Part shown: in pieces, positions 23,876-32,541 of the stretch
Numbering within the stretch: the first letter of the stretch is position 1
Layout: every line of letters begins with the position of its first letter
Assembly: GCF_001037495.1 (NCBI RefSeq)
Contig: NZ_KQ089822.1
Coordinates: 1,550,001 to 1,614,000 of the forward strand
Reading direction: 5' to 3'
Length of the DNA stretch: 64,000 nt
Source of the DNA: Citrobacter sp. MGH106
GTDB taxonomy: Bacteria; Pseudomonadota; Gammaproteobacteria; Enterobacterales; Enterobacteriaceae
Program-made: the position numbers and the translations under genes
The notes under the pieces: generated by a model
The model's input: the letters and a program-made list of their open reading frames with translations, nothing else
What the model was told of the DNA's origin: nothing
Databases searched by the model: none

Positions 23876-25387
23876 ATGGGCATTCTTGAAAGAACACTGG
23901 GGGCTATTTCCCCCGGGTGGGCAGCGGCGCGCGCGCGGGACAGACTCCGGCTTAATGCGTATGAAGCGGCCAACCCGTCACGGCTGCACAAGGCCAAAAA
24001 GCAAAGCCAGTCTGCGGACACCTCGGTATTTGCAGCAGGCCAGTCCCTGCGGGAACAGGCCCGCTGGCTCGATGAAAACCATGACCTCGTGATCGGCCTG
24101 TTTGACAAAATGGAAGACCGGGTAATTGGTGCCCACGGCATCCATGTTGAGCCTCAGCCACTCGATCTGGAGGGCAATCTCCATTCCGATTTTGCCGGGC
24201 AGCTTTCGGCACTCTGGGCGGAATGGTCGGTTCGTCCGGAAGTGACCGGGATGTTTACCCGTCCGGAAGCCGAGCGGCTTTTGTTACGTTCAGCACTGCG
24301 TGATGGTGAAGTGTTTACACAGATGGTACGGGGAAATGTAGCCGGGTTGCAGCATTCAACCCAGGTACCATTTTCTCTTGAACTGCTGGAGGCGGATTTT
24401 GTTCCGTTTAACCTGAACAGTACCTCCGGGCAGCAGATCCGCCAGGGGATTATTGTCAATGCCTGGGGGCGACCGACGGGCTACAGAGTTTATAAGAACC
24501 ATCCTGCCAGTTTTGCCGGACTCAATGCTGATTTAAAAACTGTTTCGGCTGACAGCATGCTGCACCTGGCTATGCGTAAACGGCTTCACCAGTTAAGGGG
24601 GATCAGCCTCATCCATGGCGTGATCACCCGGCTCTCCGATATTAAGGATTATGAAGAGAGTGAGCGCGTGGCGGCACGTATTGCGGCGGCGCTGGGTTTC
24701 TATATCAAACGTGGGGATGCTCAGTCTCTTGATACAGAAACCGAGTTTTCAACACCGGGTGGACAGCGCCATTACGATATTGCGCCGGGGATGATTTATG
24801 ACGAGCTAAAGCCAGGCGAGGATCTGGGCATGGTGGAGTCGAATCGCCCGAATGTTCATCTGTATGAGTTCAGGAACGGTCAGATGCGCGCTGTGGCGGC
24901 GGGGACACGTGGCAGTTATTCCAGCATCGCGCGGGATTACAACGGTACCTACAGTTCACAGCGGCAGGAGCTGGTAGAGAGTTTTGAAGGTTACAACGTG
25001 CTGCAGCAGTGGTTTGTTGGGCAGCAAAGCCGTCCTGTATACCGAAACTGGCTGGCAATGGCGTTGCTCAGCGGCGTTACCATCCCCAAAGATGTCGACA
25101 AAAAATCCCTTTACAACGCGCTCTATCTTGGGCCAGTCATGCCATGGATTGATCCGGGAAAAGAGGCTGCTGCCTGGAAGGCAATTGTCCGTGGGGGGGC
25201 AGGCACAGAAGCCGAATGGACGCGCGCACGTGGTCAGAATCCGCAGGAGGTGAAACGTCAGCGTCTCCGGGAAACCCAATTCAACCGAGAAAACGGGCTG
25301 GTGTTCGACTCAGACGCCGCCAACGATAAAGGAGTGCTCCCTGATGCAGCAAATGATAAGCCCGCCCCGTCACGGGACGATGATTAA
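23876..25387 (+). CDS. Portal protein (lambda gpB family)
   Basis: A 503-aa portal subunit; twelve copies form the DNA channel at the head vertex. It has the family's helical N-terminus with an Arg-rich segment (WAAARARDRLRLNAYEAANPSRLHK), the clip and stem region (KDYEESERVAARIAAALGFYI), the crown (SSIARDYNGTYSSQRQELVESF) and a low-complexity C-terminus (ANDKGVLPDAANDKPAPSRDDD). The protease-capsid gene begins inside its last 44 bp. Confidence 0.92.
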   Translation: MGILERTLGAISPGWAAARARDRLRLNAYEAANPSRLHKAKKQSQSADTSVFAAGQSLREQARWLDENHDLVIGLFDKMEDRVIGAHGIHVEPQPLDLEGNLHSDFAGQLSALWAEWSVRPEVTGMFTRPEAERLLLRSALRDGEVFTQMVRGNVAGLQHSTQVPFSLELLEADFVPFNLNSTSGQQIRQGIIVNAWGRPTGYRVYKNHPASFAGLNADLKTVSADSMLHLAMRKRLHQLRGISLIHGVITRLSDIKDYEESERVAARIAAALGFYIKRGDAQSLDTETEFSTPGGQRHYDIAPGMIYDELKPGEDLGMVESNRPNVHLYEFRNGQMRAVAAGTRGSYSSIARDYNGTYSSQRQELVESFEGYNVLQQWFVGQQSRPVYRNWLAMALLSGVTIPKDVDKKSLYNALYLGPVMPWIDPGKEAAAWKAIVRGGAGTEAEWTRARGQNPQEVKRQRLRETQFNRENGLVFDSDAANDKGVLPDAANDKPAPSRDDD

Positions 25388-27446
25388 CCCCCGCGCCAGT
25401 GTGGCTGGTATCGATGCCGCAAACGGTCAGTGCTGGTATGAGATTCGCGCACTGGCTGCAGGACGCGTGGAAATATTTCTCTATGACGTGATCGGCGGCT
25501 GGGGGATTACCGCTCAGCAGTTCGTCTCCGACTGTAAGGAGGCCGGGGTGTTTGATGCCAGCGCCGTCGATCTGCATATCCACAGCCCGGGCGGCGATGT
25601 GATGCAGGGATTTGCCATCTTTAACACCTTGTCCCGTCTGAAGGCGAAGCTGGATATCTGGGTGGACGGCGTGGCTGCCAGTATGGCTTCAATGATTGTC
25701 TGCCTGCCCGGTGCCACGGTGCATATGCCGGAAAACGCCTGGCTGATGGTACACAAGCCGTGGGGCGGGATCGCCGGGGATTCCGATGATATGCGTGATT
25801 ACGCTGCCTGGCTTGATCGTAATGAAGCGCTGATGCTCAGTGCCTACATGAACAAGACCGGGCTGGGGCAGGAAGAACTGGAGGCGATGCTGAAAGCTGA
25901 AACCTGGCTTAATGGCGCGGAGGCGGTGGAAAAAGGTTTCGCTGACACGCTTGAACCAGAACTGCAGGCCGCGGCCTGTGTGAATCAAAATAAACTGAAG
26001 GATTACCAGAATATGCCAGAACAGATTAACAACCTTTTTGGGCCGCGTGCCGAAGCCCCTGCAAGTCAGCCGCAACCCGCACAAAACCCGGTGCCGCAGG
26101 CCGCAAATACCCCACCGGCACATCAACCCACCCAGCAACCGCTGGCAGGAAATATCGACATTACCGCGCTGGCCGCTCAGCTCCAGCAGCAGATGCAGGC
26201 GGCGAATACTGAACGAGTAAGCGCCGTTTCCGCTGTGTTTGATGCGTTTCCTGCTTTCGGCTCGCTGAAAGCAGAATGCATCACGGATATTTCCTGCTCA
26301 GCGGAACAGGCCCGCACCAAATTGCTCAATGCGCTGGCGGCAGGCACTACCCCGAGTGCCGGTCCGGGTGCAGTTCACATCCATGCGGGTAACGGGAACA
26401 TTGTTGGTGATTCCATTCGTGCGGCGGTGATGAACCGTGCGGGCTATGCGCAGGCGGAAAAAGATAACGCCTACAACGGGTATACCCTGCGCGAACTGGC
26501 CCGCGCCTCGCTGGTGGATCGTGGTATCGGTATTTCTGGTGTCGGTACCGCACAGGCGATGGTTGGGCTGGCGTTCACCCACAGCAGCAGCGATTTCGGC
26601 AATATCCTGATGGATGTGGCACATAAGGCGGCATTGCTTGGCTGGGATGAGGCCAGCGAAACATTCGAACAGTGGACCCGTAAAGGCACACTGACCGATT
26701 TCAAAACCGCGCACCGCGTTGGCCTGGAATCACTGGCATCGCTGCGTAAGGTTCGCGCCGGGGCGGAATATAAATATGTCACCATTAAAGATCGTGGTGA
26801 GCCTATTGCACTGGCCACCTATGGTGAGCTTTTCAGCATTGACCGCCAGACTATTATCAACGACGACCTGGATATGCTGACGCGTATCCCTCAGGCAATG
26901 GGGCTTGCTGCGCGAGCCACTGTCGGCGATCTGGTCTGGGCGGTATTGACCAGCAACCCGAAAATGTCGGACGATAAGCCGTTGTTCCACGCCGATCACG
27001 GCAACCTTGTTACAGCCGATCTGACTATTGAAGGGCTGGATACTGCGCGTAAGGCAATGCTGCTGCAAAAATCCGGCGATCGCCGTCTGAATATTCGTCC
27101 GGCCTACATGCTGACGCCAGTGGCAATTGAGTCACGGGCAAATCAGCTGATTAAATCCGCCAGTGTACCGGGTGCAGACGCGAACAGCGGGATCGTTAAC
27201 CCGATCCAGAACTTTGTGACCGTGGCTTCTGAGGCCCGCCTGGATGACAGCAGCCCGACCGATTATTACCTGACTGCTGCGCAGGGGCGCGACACCATTG
27301 AAGTGGCGTATCTCGACGGTATCGACACGCCATATCTGGAACAGCAGCAGGGCTTCACTGTGGACGGCGCCGCATTCAAGGTGCGCATTGATGCGGGGGT
27401 GGCTCCGCTCGACTGGCGCGGGCTGGTTAAAGTCACCAAAAAATAA
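25344..27446 (+). CDS. ClpP-like prohead protease fused to major capsid protein
   Basis: A 700-aa fusion. Residues ~25-210 are a ClpP-type serine protease: nucleophile Ser113 in GVAASMASM, His137 in LMVHKPWG, with an Asp expected near FADTLEPE. A Pro/Gln-rich linker (~225-270) and a scaffold-like helical part follow. Residues ~340-700 are the major capsid protein. The protease should cut itself free, so one gene gives protease, scaffold and shell, an arrangement seen in Gifsy-like prophages. ATG 25344 has AAGGAG at good spacing. Confidence 0.92.
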   Translation: MQQMISPPRHGTMINPRASVAGIDAANGQCWYEIRALAAGRVEIFLYDVIGGWGITAQQFVSDCKEAGVFDASAVDLHIHSPGGDVMQGFAIFNTLSRLKAKLDIWVDGVAASMASMIVCLPGATVHMPENAWLMVHKPWGGIAGDSDDMRDYAAWLDRNEALMLSAYMNKTGLGQEELEAMLKAETWLNGAEAVEKGFADTLEPELQAAACVNQNKLKDYQNMPEQINNLFGPRAEAPASQPQPAQNPVPQAANTPPAHQPTQQPLAGNIDITALAAQLQQQMQAANTERVSAVSAVFDAFPAFGSLKAECITDISCSAEQARTKLLNALAAGTTPSAGPGAVHIHAGNGNIVGDSIRAAVMNRAGYAQAEKDNAYNGYTLRELARASLVDRGIGISGVGTAQAMVGLAFTHSSSDFGNILMDVAHKAALLGWDEASETFEQWTRKGTLTDFKTAHRVGLESLASLRKVRAGAEYKYVTIKDRGEPIALATYGELFSIDRQTIINDDLDMLTRIPQAMGLAARATVGDLVWAVLTSNPKMSDDKPLFHADHGNLVTADLTIEGLDTARKAMLLQKSGDRRLNIRPAYMLTPVAIESRANQLIKSASVPGADANSGIVNPIQNFVTVASEARLDDSSPTDYYLTAAQGRDTIEVAYLDGIDTPYLEQQQGFTVDGAAFKVRIDAGVAPLDWRGLVKVTKK

Positions 27447-27449
27447 TGA

Positions 27450-27470
27450 CCGCCGCCTGGCGGTTTTTTT
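27450..27470 (+). terminator. Short terminator-like hairpin before the decoration gene
   Basis: CCGCC, loop GCCT, GGCGG, then seven T. It is placed 3 bp after the capsid stop and inside the late operon. The same kind of element precedes the sheath gene and gene E. Confidence 0.65.
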
Positions 27471-27518
27471 ATCCCTGAAGGCGGCGCTGGTCGCCTTTTC
27501 CTTTTATGGAGAAAAAAC

Positions 27519-27854
27519 ATGGCGAATAACTATCAGCAGGACGGTACCACACTGGATTATCACAATGTGGGTGTTGATGCCGTTTCATCCGGTGCGCTGG
27601 TGGCGGTCGGCGGAATTGCCGGGGTGGCACACAGCGATATTCCTGCTGGCGAGTGGGGAATACTGCATATGACCGGTGTTTTTGTCCTGCCTAAAGCGGC
27701 AGAAGAAATTGCGGCAGGCCAGAAACTGTATCTGGCTGGCGGCAAGCTGACGGTGGCAAAAGGCGATGATGCAACGCCAAACCCGGTTGTTGGTTCCGCC
27801 TGGGGAGCAGCTGAGGCGGATGATGCTGATGTTGCCGTCCGCCTGGGGTTCTGA
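27519..27854 (+). CDS. DUF2190 capsid decoration/stabilisation protein
   Basis: A 111-aa, Gly/Ala/Val-rich beta protein (LVAVGGIAGVAHSDIPAGEWGILHMTG... AAGQKLYLAGGKLTVA) of the DUF2190 family, which lies after the major capsid gene in many phages and is thought to coat the shell. It has GGAG before ATG 27519. TGATG couples it to the next gene. Confidence 0.85.
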   Translation: MANNYQQDGTTLDYHNVGVDAVSSGALVAVGGIAGVAHSDIPAGEWGILHMTGVFVLPKAAEEIAAGQKLYLAGGKLTVAKGDDATPNPVVGSAWGAAEADDADVAVRLGF

Positions 27855-28210
27855 TGAGCCGGTTCCGGGAGCGTTTGGCTAAAGCAGATGCCCGGATTAA
27901 CCGGGCGTTTGCCGAAGAAGTCCCTGCATGCCTGCAAACGGGTGAAGGCCCGCGTCTGGTGACCGTGATTTTTGAATCACCGGATGCACTGTCGGGTGTA
28001 CCGGGCGGCGGGGAAATTCAGAACCATTCCCCGGCGTTCAGTGCAATGACTGCGGATATTTCCGGTCTCGAAAAACATGACGGTGTGGTGATCAATACCA
28101 TCCCTTACCGGGTGACACATATCGGCGCGGATGAAGAAGGGCGGACCCGCGTCACGCTGGCATATGGGGAACCCGGCAAAACACAGCCTCAGATCGATAA
28201 ATGGAGCTGA
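27854..28210 (+). CDS. Head-tail joining protein (Gifsy-2/gpFII-like)
   Basis: A 118-aa protein matching the Gifsy-2 family once misnamed as a sugar-transporter-like ATP-binding protein; the fold resembles lambda gpFII. Strand-rich: RLVTVIFESPD... VINTIPYRVTHIGADEEGRTRVTLAYG. It would form part of the neck where the tail docks. Start ATG 27854 overlaps the previous stop. Confidence 0.82.
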   Translation: MSRFRERLAKADARINRAFAEEVPACLQTGEGPRLVTVIFESPDALSGVPGGGEIQNHSPAFSAMTADISGLEKHDGVVINTIPYRVTHIGADEEGRTRVTLAYGEPGKTQPQIDKWS

Positions 28211-28211
28211 T

Positions 28212-28868
28212 ATGGCGCGGGAGTCTCGACTGCGGCGGGATTTACCCGTCGATATTGATGTGGATGTTATCTGGCGAATTGCGGACAGTATCGGTGCGAC
28301 GCAAAAACAGTTCCGTGCAGCATACTCGCGCGCGCTCAGGCGTACTGCCGCCACGCTGCGAAAGAAAGCGATGGCGGATCTGAAAGACGGGCTGGCCCCA
28401 CGCAGTATGGATCTGGTCCGGCGCCGTCTGCTGTCTTTTCGTCTGGACAGGGGATCGCAACTGGATAACTTCCGGCTCTGGTTCGGGCTGAATGCCATTA
28501 AGGTGAAAGACCTTAAAGGACGAATCAACGGGCGGCTGCGACCGCACCATACCCGGCGTGATCGCAACACGGGGCGTTTTATTAAAGCGCGTCGCCAGGC
28601 AGAAAACGCCGGATTTTCCCCAAAAGGTAATCTGCTGAGCGAACGGTCGTTTGAAAACGGGGAGGTGTCCCGTTCAAAACGGGATAATCGCCGGACGGTG
28701 GTTATTCGCGATCCCCTGACCCGCCGGACACGCGAAGCAGAAATGGATATCTACGAACCGATGCTGAACTACATCGAGGACAACGCATTTGCGGAAGCGA
28801 TGGAGATTTTTATGCATCACTTTGAAACCGACATTCGCGGGCGCGTAAAAGCCCGTATTTCTGTCTGA
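28212..28868 (+). CDS. Neck/tail completion protein (DUF6441-like)
   Basis: A 218-aa, very basic protein from ATG 28212 (the frame stays open upstream to 28131 but that overlaps the previous gene). It is Arg-rich throughout (RRTAATLRKKAMADL, RLRPHHTRRDRNTGRF). In this position such proteins connect head and tail or complete the tail, like lambda gpZ. The family name is my best guess. Confidence 0.65.
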   Translation: MARESRLRRDLPVDIDVDVIWRIADSIGATQKQFRAAYSRALRRTAATLRKKAMADLKDGLAPRSMDLVRRRLLSFRLDRGSQLDNFRLWFGLNAIKVKDLKGRINGRLRPHHTRRDRNTGRFIKARRQAENAGFSPKGNLLSERSFENGEVSRSKRDNRRTVVIRDPLTRRTREAEMDIYEPMLNYIEDNAFAEAMEIFMHHFETDIRGRVKARISV

Positions 28869-28879
28869 GGTAACGAACG

Positions 28880-29434
28880 ATGGCCGAGCCACTGTTGCTG
28901 GGGCGGTATCACGATGCCGTGACTGACGCATTAAAAAAAATCGGATGGGTGCGTGATGCCGGTGCGTATCCGGAACGAAATGTTCCCCGCTTTTCGGGCC
29001 TGACCACGCCCGCGGTGTATTTCTCGATTAACAGCTGGGAACAGGGCGGAGGTAATGAGGGGCAACTGGGCGTTAATTTAACCTGTGATCTCTTCGTGGT
29101 GGTGGATGCTGCCGGATCGGGTGTGAGTCAGCCTGAGATTTTTGTCAGAACCGCTGCGGCCGATATTACCCAATGGATTGACGGGCAGCAGTTTGGTCTG
29201 GGCCATATTGAGCCTGCGGTTTTCACCACGGCTGAACGTGATGAGTTTGATCCGCGAATGGATGATTATCTGGTCTGGCGTATTTCATTCACCCAGGCGG
29301 CTGCATTTGGTACTGACCCCTTTGCAAACAATGGCATGCCTCTGCAGCAGGCCTGGCTGGGTGCTGCACCTGATACGGGCCGTAATCATGTGGATGACTA
29401 TCAGCTTATCCAGGAGGCTCAGCCCGATGAGTGA
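28880..29434 (+). CDS. Tail terminator/completion protein
   Basis: A 184-aa protein with the strand-helix layout of tail terminators: LGRYHDAVTDALKKIGWVRDAGAYPERNVPRF at the N-terminus, then FSINSWEQGG and LVWRISFTQAAAFG. It probably caps the tail tube and sheath before head joining. Its end overlaps the start of the gpV-like gene by 8 bp. Confidence 0.65.
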   Translation: MAEPLLLGRYHDAVTDALKKIGWVRDAGAYPERNVPRFSGLTTPAVYFSINSWEQGGGNEGQLGVNLTCDLFVVVDAAGSGVSQPEIFVRTAAADITQWIDGQQFGLGHIEPAVFTTAERDEFDPRMDDYLVWRISFTQAAAFGTDPFANNGMPLQQAWLGAAPDTGRNHVDDYQLIQEAQPDE

Positions 29435-30044
29435 TATCGCAGGCGACCTGCAGCGCAGACTGGCGAACCTTGTCCGGCGCGGCGTTATCCATTCCGTCAG
29501 GCACGATCGCATCCCAAAATGCCGGGTGGATTTGGGGGATATCATCACGACCTGGCTGCCGTTGTGCCAGGGGTTTTCAGGAACCAACCGGGCGGATTCA
29601 AATCCTTATGCCGTGGGGGATGCGGTTACGGTCCTGTCCGAAGCCGGAGAGCTCAACAACGGACGGGTGTTTCCTGGCTGGAACACGGGAAAGCTGCCTG
29701 TGCCGGAAGGAAGTGACAGCGAGCACATTACCCGTTACAGCGACGGGACCGAGATCCGTTATGACAGGAACGCGCATGCCCTGACGATTACGCTGGCTGA
29801 TGGTGGAACTTACAAAATTGTCGGTAAAGGCACGCTGGATGGTCCGGTTGAAATTACCGATACCCTGACAGTTCAGGGCAAAACCTGGATTAATGCTGAC
29901 ACGTCGGTTGCAGGGAATATCGGGGCGTCAAAGGAGATAACGGACAAATCCGGCAGCATGAGCAAGATACGTGAAGTCTTTAACAACCACGATCACCGCG
30001 GCGACAGCGGCGGGCTCACCGATAAACCTAATCAGAATATGTGA
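29427..30044 (+). CDS. Baseplate spike protein (P2 gpV-like)
   Basis: A 205-aa protein from ATG 29427, with GGAGG upstream. It has an OB-fold N-terminal part (IPKCRVDLGDIITTWLPLC), a beta-helical spike (LTITLADGGTYKIVGKGTL... GPVEITDTLTVQG) and the apex motif HDHRGDSGG, whose HxH holds an iron ion at the tip in P2 gpV. It pierces the outer membrane on sheath contraction. A longer upstream frame is not needed. Confidence 0.9.
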   Translation: MSDIAGDLQRRLANLVRRGVIHSVRHDRIPKCRVDLGDIITTWLPLCQGFSGTNRADSNPYAVGDAVTVLSEAGELNNGRVFPGWNTGKLPVPEGSDSEHITRYSDGTEIRYDRNAHALTITLADGGTYKIVGKGTLDGPVEITDTLTVQGKTWINADTSVAGNIGASKEITDKSGSMSKIREVFNNHDHRGDSGGLTDKPNQNM

Positions 30045-30065
30045 CCTGCTGCGGCAGGTTTTTTT
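30044..30065 (+). terminator. Short terminator-like hairpin before the sheath gene
   Basis: ACCTGC, loop TGCG, GCAGGT then a run of T, starting at the gpV stop codon and ending 18 bp before the sheath ATG. It is the second of three such elements in the late operon. Confidence 0.65.
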
Positions 30066-30082
30066 ATGCCTGGAGAAAAAAC

Positions 30083-31552
30083 ATGTCTCAGTTACATGGC
30101 GTTGAAACTATTGAACTCACCTCGGGTACGGTGGCGGTTACCACGATTCAGACCGCCATTATCGGCCTGGTGGGAACGGCACCTGATGCGTCGGGGGGAA
30201 CAGCCGCATCGGGATCATCCGGTACACCCATTCTCGATAACGTTATCGACTTCACTGCAACAATTAAGGGGCGGGAAGGCAATGTCATCAATGTCGCTGC
30301 GCTGGCCGGACAGCCGGCAGCCGAAAATCCTGCTGCGGTTGTGACGTCAGCAAGCTGGGATCCTGAATCGCTGACACTGAAAATCACGCTGGGTTGTGAT
30401 GAGCACGGTGTTATCACGGCTAAACCCGGAGACGTTGCTGAGGCTGTCGGTGGTGTTGATGGCGCAAAAGTCAGTGCGAGCGGGCGCGGTGACGGGATTG
30501 TCCAGCCTTTCAGCCTGCAATTGGCGGGGGGTGAAGATGAACCCTTTCCACTCAATACGCCGGTGGCGGTCGTCGGCACCACGCTGTTATCCCGCCTGGG
30601 TGAAAAAGGTACGCTGAAACAGGCACTGACAGACATTAACGATCAGCGTAATGCGCTGACGGTGGTGGTGCGTGTGGCAGATGAAAACGATGTGGCAAAA
30701 CGACGCGCTGCGGTACTGAAGGGGATCGGCACCCTGTCTTCAGCGAAATCTGTTACCACGTACCAGCCGCGTATTGTGATTGCACCGGGATTCAGTGAGG
30801 ACGATGCGGTTGGTAAGGGGCTGGAAACCGTGGCCGGGAAATTGCGCGCCGTTGCCTATGTTGACTGCGCCTCCGGTGCGACGCTGCAGGAAGTGGTACA
30901 GCGTCGCCAGTCCTATGGCGCACGAACTGAACTGTTGCGCCCGCGGGTCCAGGCAAGCGATGCAGATGGCCAGCTGGTTTATCGGCCTTACTCTGCGTTT
31001 GCTGCCGGGTTACGCGCCCGCATCGACTTTGAAAAAGGCTGGTGGTGGAGCAAGTCAAACCAGGACATCAACAACATCCTCGGTGTTGAGCAGATCGATG
31101 AATTTATCCTCGGGGATGAAAACTGCGACGCAAACCTGCTCAACATGCAGAACGTGTCCACTATTATCCGCCGGGCGGGTTTTAAACACTGGGGGAACCG
31201 TCTGTGTGCTACCAATCCACAGTGGCGTTTTGAATCTGTCCGCCGTACTGCTGATGTTATTGAGGACAGCATTCAGGAAACCATGCTCGAGTATGTTGAC
31301 CGCCCACTGGATCGGGAAAATGCAGACGACATTATCGGCACCATCAATGCCTATATGCGGCAACTGGTCGGTCTTGGCGCCATATTCGGTGGGCGGGCCT
31401 GGCTGGATGAAGAACTGAACACAGCGGAAACCATGGCGTCGGGTGTCCTGTACATCAACTATGACTTTGGTCCGAAATCGCCGACTGAACTTATCAGCCT
31501 GCGCGTCCGGGTGAACAATAACTATGCGCTTGAGGAGATGCTTGCAGCATGA
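30083..31552 (+). CDS. Contractile tail sheath protein (P2 FI-like)
   Basis: A 489-aa sheath subunit from ATG 30083 (GGAG upstream). The opening HGVETIELTSGTVAVTTIQTAIIGLVGTAP and the C-terminal domain with MASGVLYINYDFGPKSPTELISLRV match P2-type sheaths. An inserted domain (residues ~55-165) is larger than in P2 FI (396 aa), so this sheath is about 90 residues longer. Its presence proves a myovirus-type tail. Confidence 0.93.
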   Translation: MSQLHGVETIELTSGTVAVTTIQTAIIGLVGTAPDASGGTAASGSSGTPILDNVIDFTATIKGREGNVINVAALAGQPAAENPAAVVTSASWDPESLTLKITLGCDEHGVITAKPGDVAEAVGGVDGAKVSASGRGDGIVQPFSLQLAGGEDEPFPLNTPVAVVGTTLLSRLGEKGTLKQALTDINDQRNALTVVVRVADENDVAKRRAAVLKGIGTLSSAKSVTTYQPRIVIAPGFSEDDAVGKGLETVAGKLRAVAYVDCASGATLQEVVQRRQSYGARTELLRPRVQASDADGQLVYRPYSAFAAGLRARIDFEKGWWWSKSNQDINNILGVEQIDEFILGDENCDANLLNMQNVSTIIRRAGFKHWGNRLCATNPQWRFESVRRTADVIEDSIQETMLEYVDRPLDRENADDIIGTINAYMRQLVGLGAIFGGRAWLDEELNTAETMASGVLYINYDFGPKSPTELISLRVRVNNNYALEEMLAA

Positions 31553-32055
31553 GCGATAAAAACACACTACGCGTCTGGACCTTCTTTCGGCAGGGGATCC
31601 GTATTCAGGGGGCGCATGAATTTACGCCGCCGTCTCTGGCTATTGTTAAAACGGATTTGCGTACCGGCGCACAGGATGCGCCCACCCCGGTTGATGACGG
31701 CATGGAAGCACTGACCTGTCAGGTTAAATTTTATGGGATAGATACGGATATGCTGGCCAGCTTCGGTTTTGTCAGCGGCAGCCGTTCACGCTTTACGGCT
31801 TATCAGGGCTATCTCGGTAACGGCACTGCGCGCGGTACGGTTGAGGAAATTGAGGGGTTTGTACAGACCGTCACGCCGGATGCGCGCAGTAAGGACACGC
31901 TTTCCGAAAATGCCGTGACGGTTGATATTGCCGTCAGCTACTACCGTCAGTCACTGGACGGGCGCGAACTGTTCGCCATCGACACAGAGCGTTTCGCCCG
32001 CCGGGTGAATGGCGTGGATGTGCTTTCTGGCCTGGCTGCCAAAGTGCGTCTCTGA
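31549..32055 (+). CDS. Tail tube protein (P2 FII-like)
   Basis: A 168-aa inner tube protein overlapping the sheath stop by 4 bp (ATGA). The segment VKFYGIDTDMLASFGF and the C-terminal VSYYRQSLDGRELFAIDTERFARRVNG are typical of P2 FII, including the Gly-Val-Asp end. Sheath-then-tube is the conserved order. Confidence 0.92.
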   Translation: MSDKNTLRVWTFFRQGIRIQGAHEFTPPSLAIVKTDLRTGAQDAPTPVDDGMEALTCQVKFYGIDTDMLASFGFVSGSRSRFTAYQGYLGNGTARGTVEEIEGFVQTVTPDARSKDTLSENAVTVDIAVSYYRQSLDGRELFAIDTERFARRVNGVDVLSGLAAKVRL

Positions 32056-32079
32056 TTTTACTGTTATCCCACCACTGTA

Positions 32080-32101
32080 ACGGCCTGCGGGCCGTTTTTT
32101 T
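32080..32101 (+). terminator. Short terminator-like hairpin before gene E
   Basis: ACGGCC, loop TGCG, GGCCGT, then seven T, followed within 12 bp by the E start codon. It is the third such element in the late operon and has the same loop sequence as the one before the sheath gene. Confidence 0.65.
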
Positions 32102-32113
32102 ATGGAGCATCCT

Positions 32114-32413
32114 ATGAGCTTTCCTGGTGAAACCCGCGTTATAAAACTGTATTCCCCCGTATCACTTGATAATGGGGTCGTGATCGATGAAGTCACCATG
32201 CGTGAACCGCTGGTTCGCGATCGCATCACTCATGCCAAAGACCGCGGCAACGAAGAAGAGAAAGAAGCCCGCATGATTGCGCTGCTGTGCAATCTCAGTG
32301 AACAGGATCTCTGGCTGATGACGGCGGCAGATTACTCACAGCTGCTGGATGCCTTTAACGTTTTTATGCTCCCGCCCGCGAAGCGACCGAAGGCGGGCTC
32401 CTCCGGGCAATAA
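32114..32413 (+). CDS. Tail assembly chaperone gpE-like (upstream frame)
   Basis: A 99-aa protein from ATG 32114. It opens with a short strand pair (ETRVIKLYSPVSLDNGVVIDEVTMREP), and the rest is helical (ARMIALLCNLSEQDLWLMTAADYSQLLDAF), as in P2 gpE. Chaperones of this type make a second, longer product by -1 frameshifting. An open -1 frame from 32359 to 32541 ends within the tape-measure gene start, so an E-E' fusion is expected. Confidence 0.85.
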   Translation: MSFPGETRVIKLYSPVSLDNGVVIDEVTMREPLVRDRITHAKDRGNEEEKEARMIALLCNLSEQDLWLMTAADYSQLLDAFNVFMLPPAKRPKAGSSGQ

Positions 32414-32541
32414 GATTTCTGGGGCGGCGACTGCATTTTCCGATGGCGGAATACCTCGATATGCCGTTCAGCACTTTCTCTGATTTTTTGACCGACGAAC
32501 TGGAGACGATAAACCGTGGGCGGAATAAGCCAGAACCTTAA
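32359..32541 (+). CDS. gpE' extension in the -1 frame (frameshift product)
   Basis: The -1 frame is closed by TAA at 32356-32358 and then open to TAA at 32539-32541. It encodes a conserved-looking tail: IRFLGRRLHFPMAEYLDMP, then FSTFSDFLTDELETINRG. It is read only if ribosomes slip back near the run of five T at 32361-32365 (zero-frame codons GTT TTT ATG). The heptamer is not the P2 T-TTT-TTG. The G/GRRLHFPMAEYLDM part resembles gpE'-like ends of related tails. Confidence 0.6.
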   Translation, partial: RFYAPAREATEGGLLRAIRFLGRRLHFPMAEYLDMPFSTFSDFLTDELETINRGRNKPEP

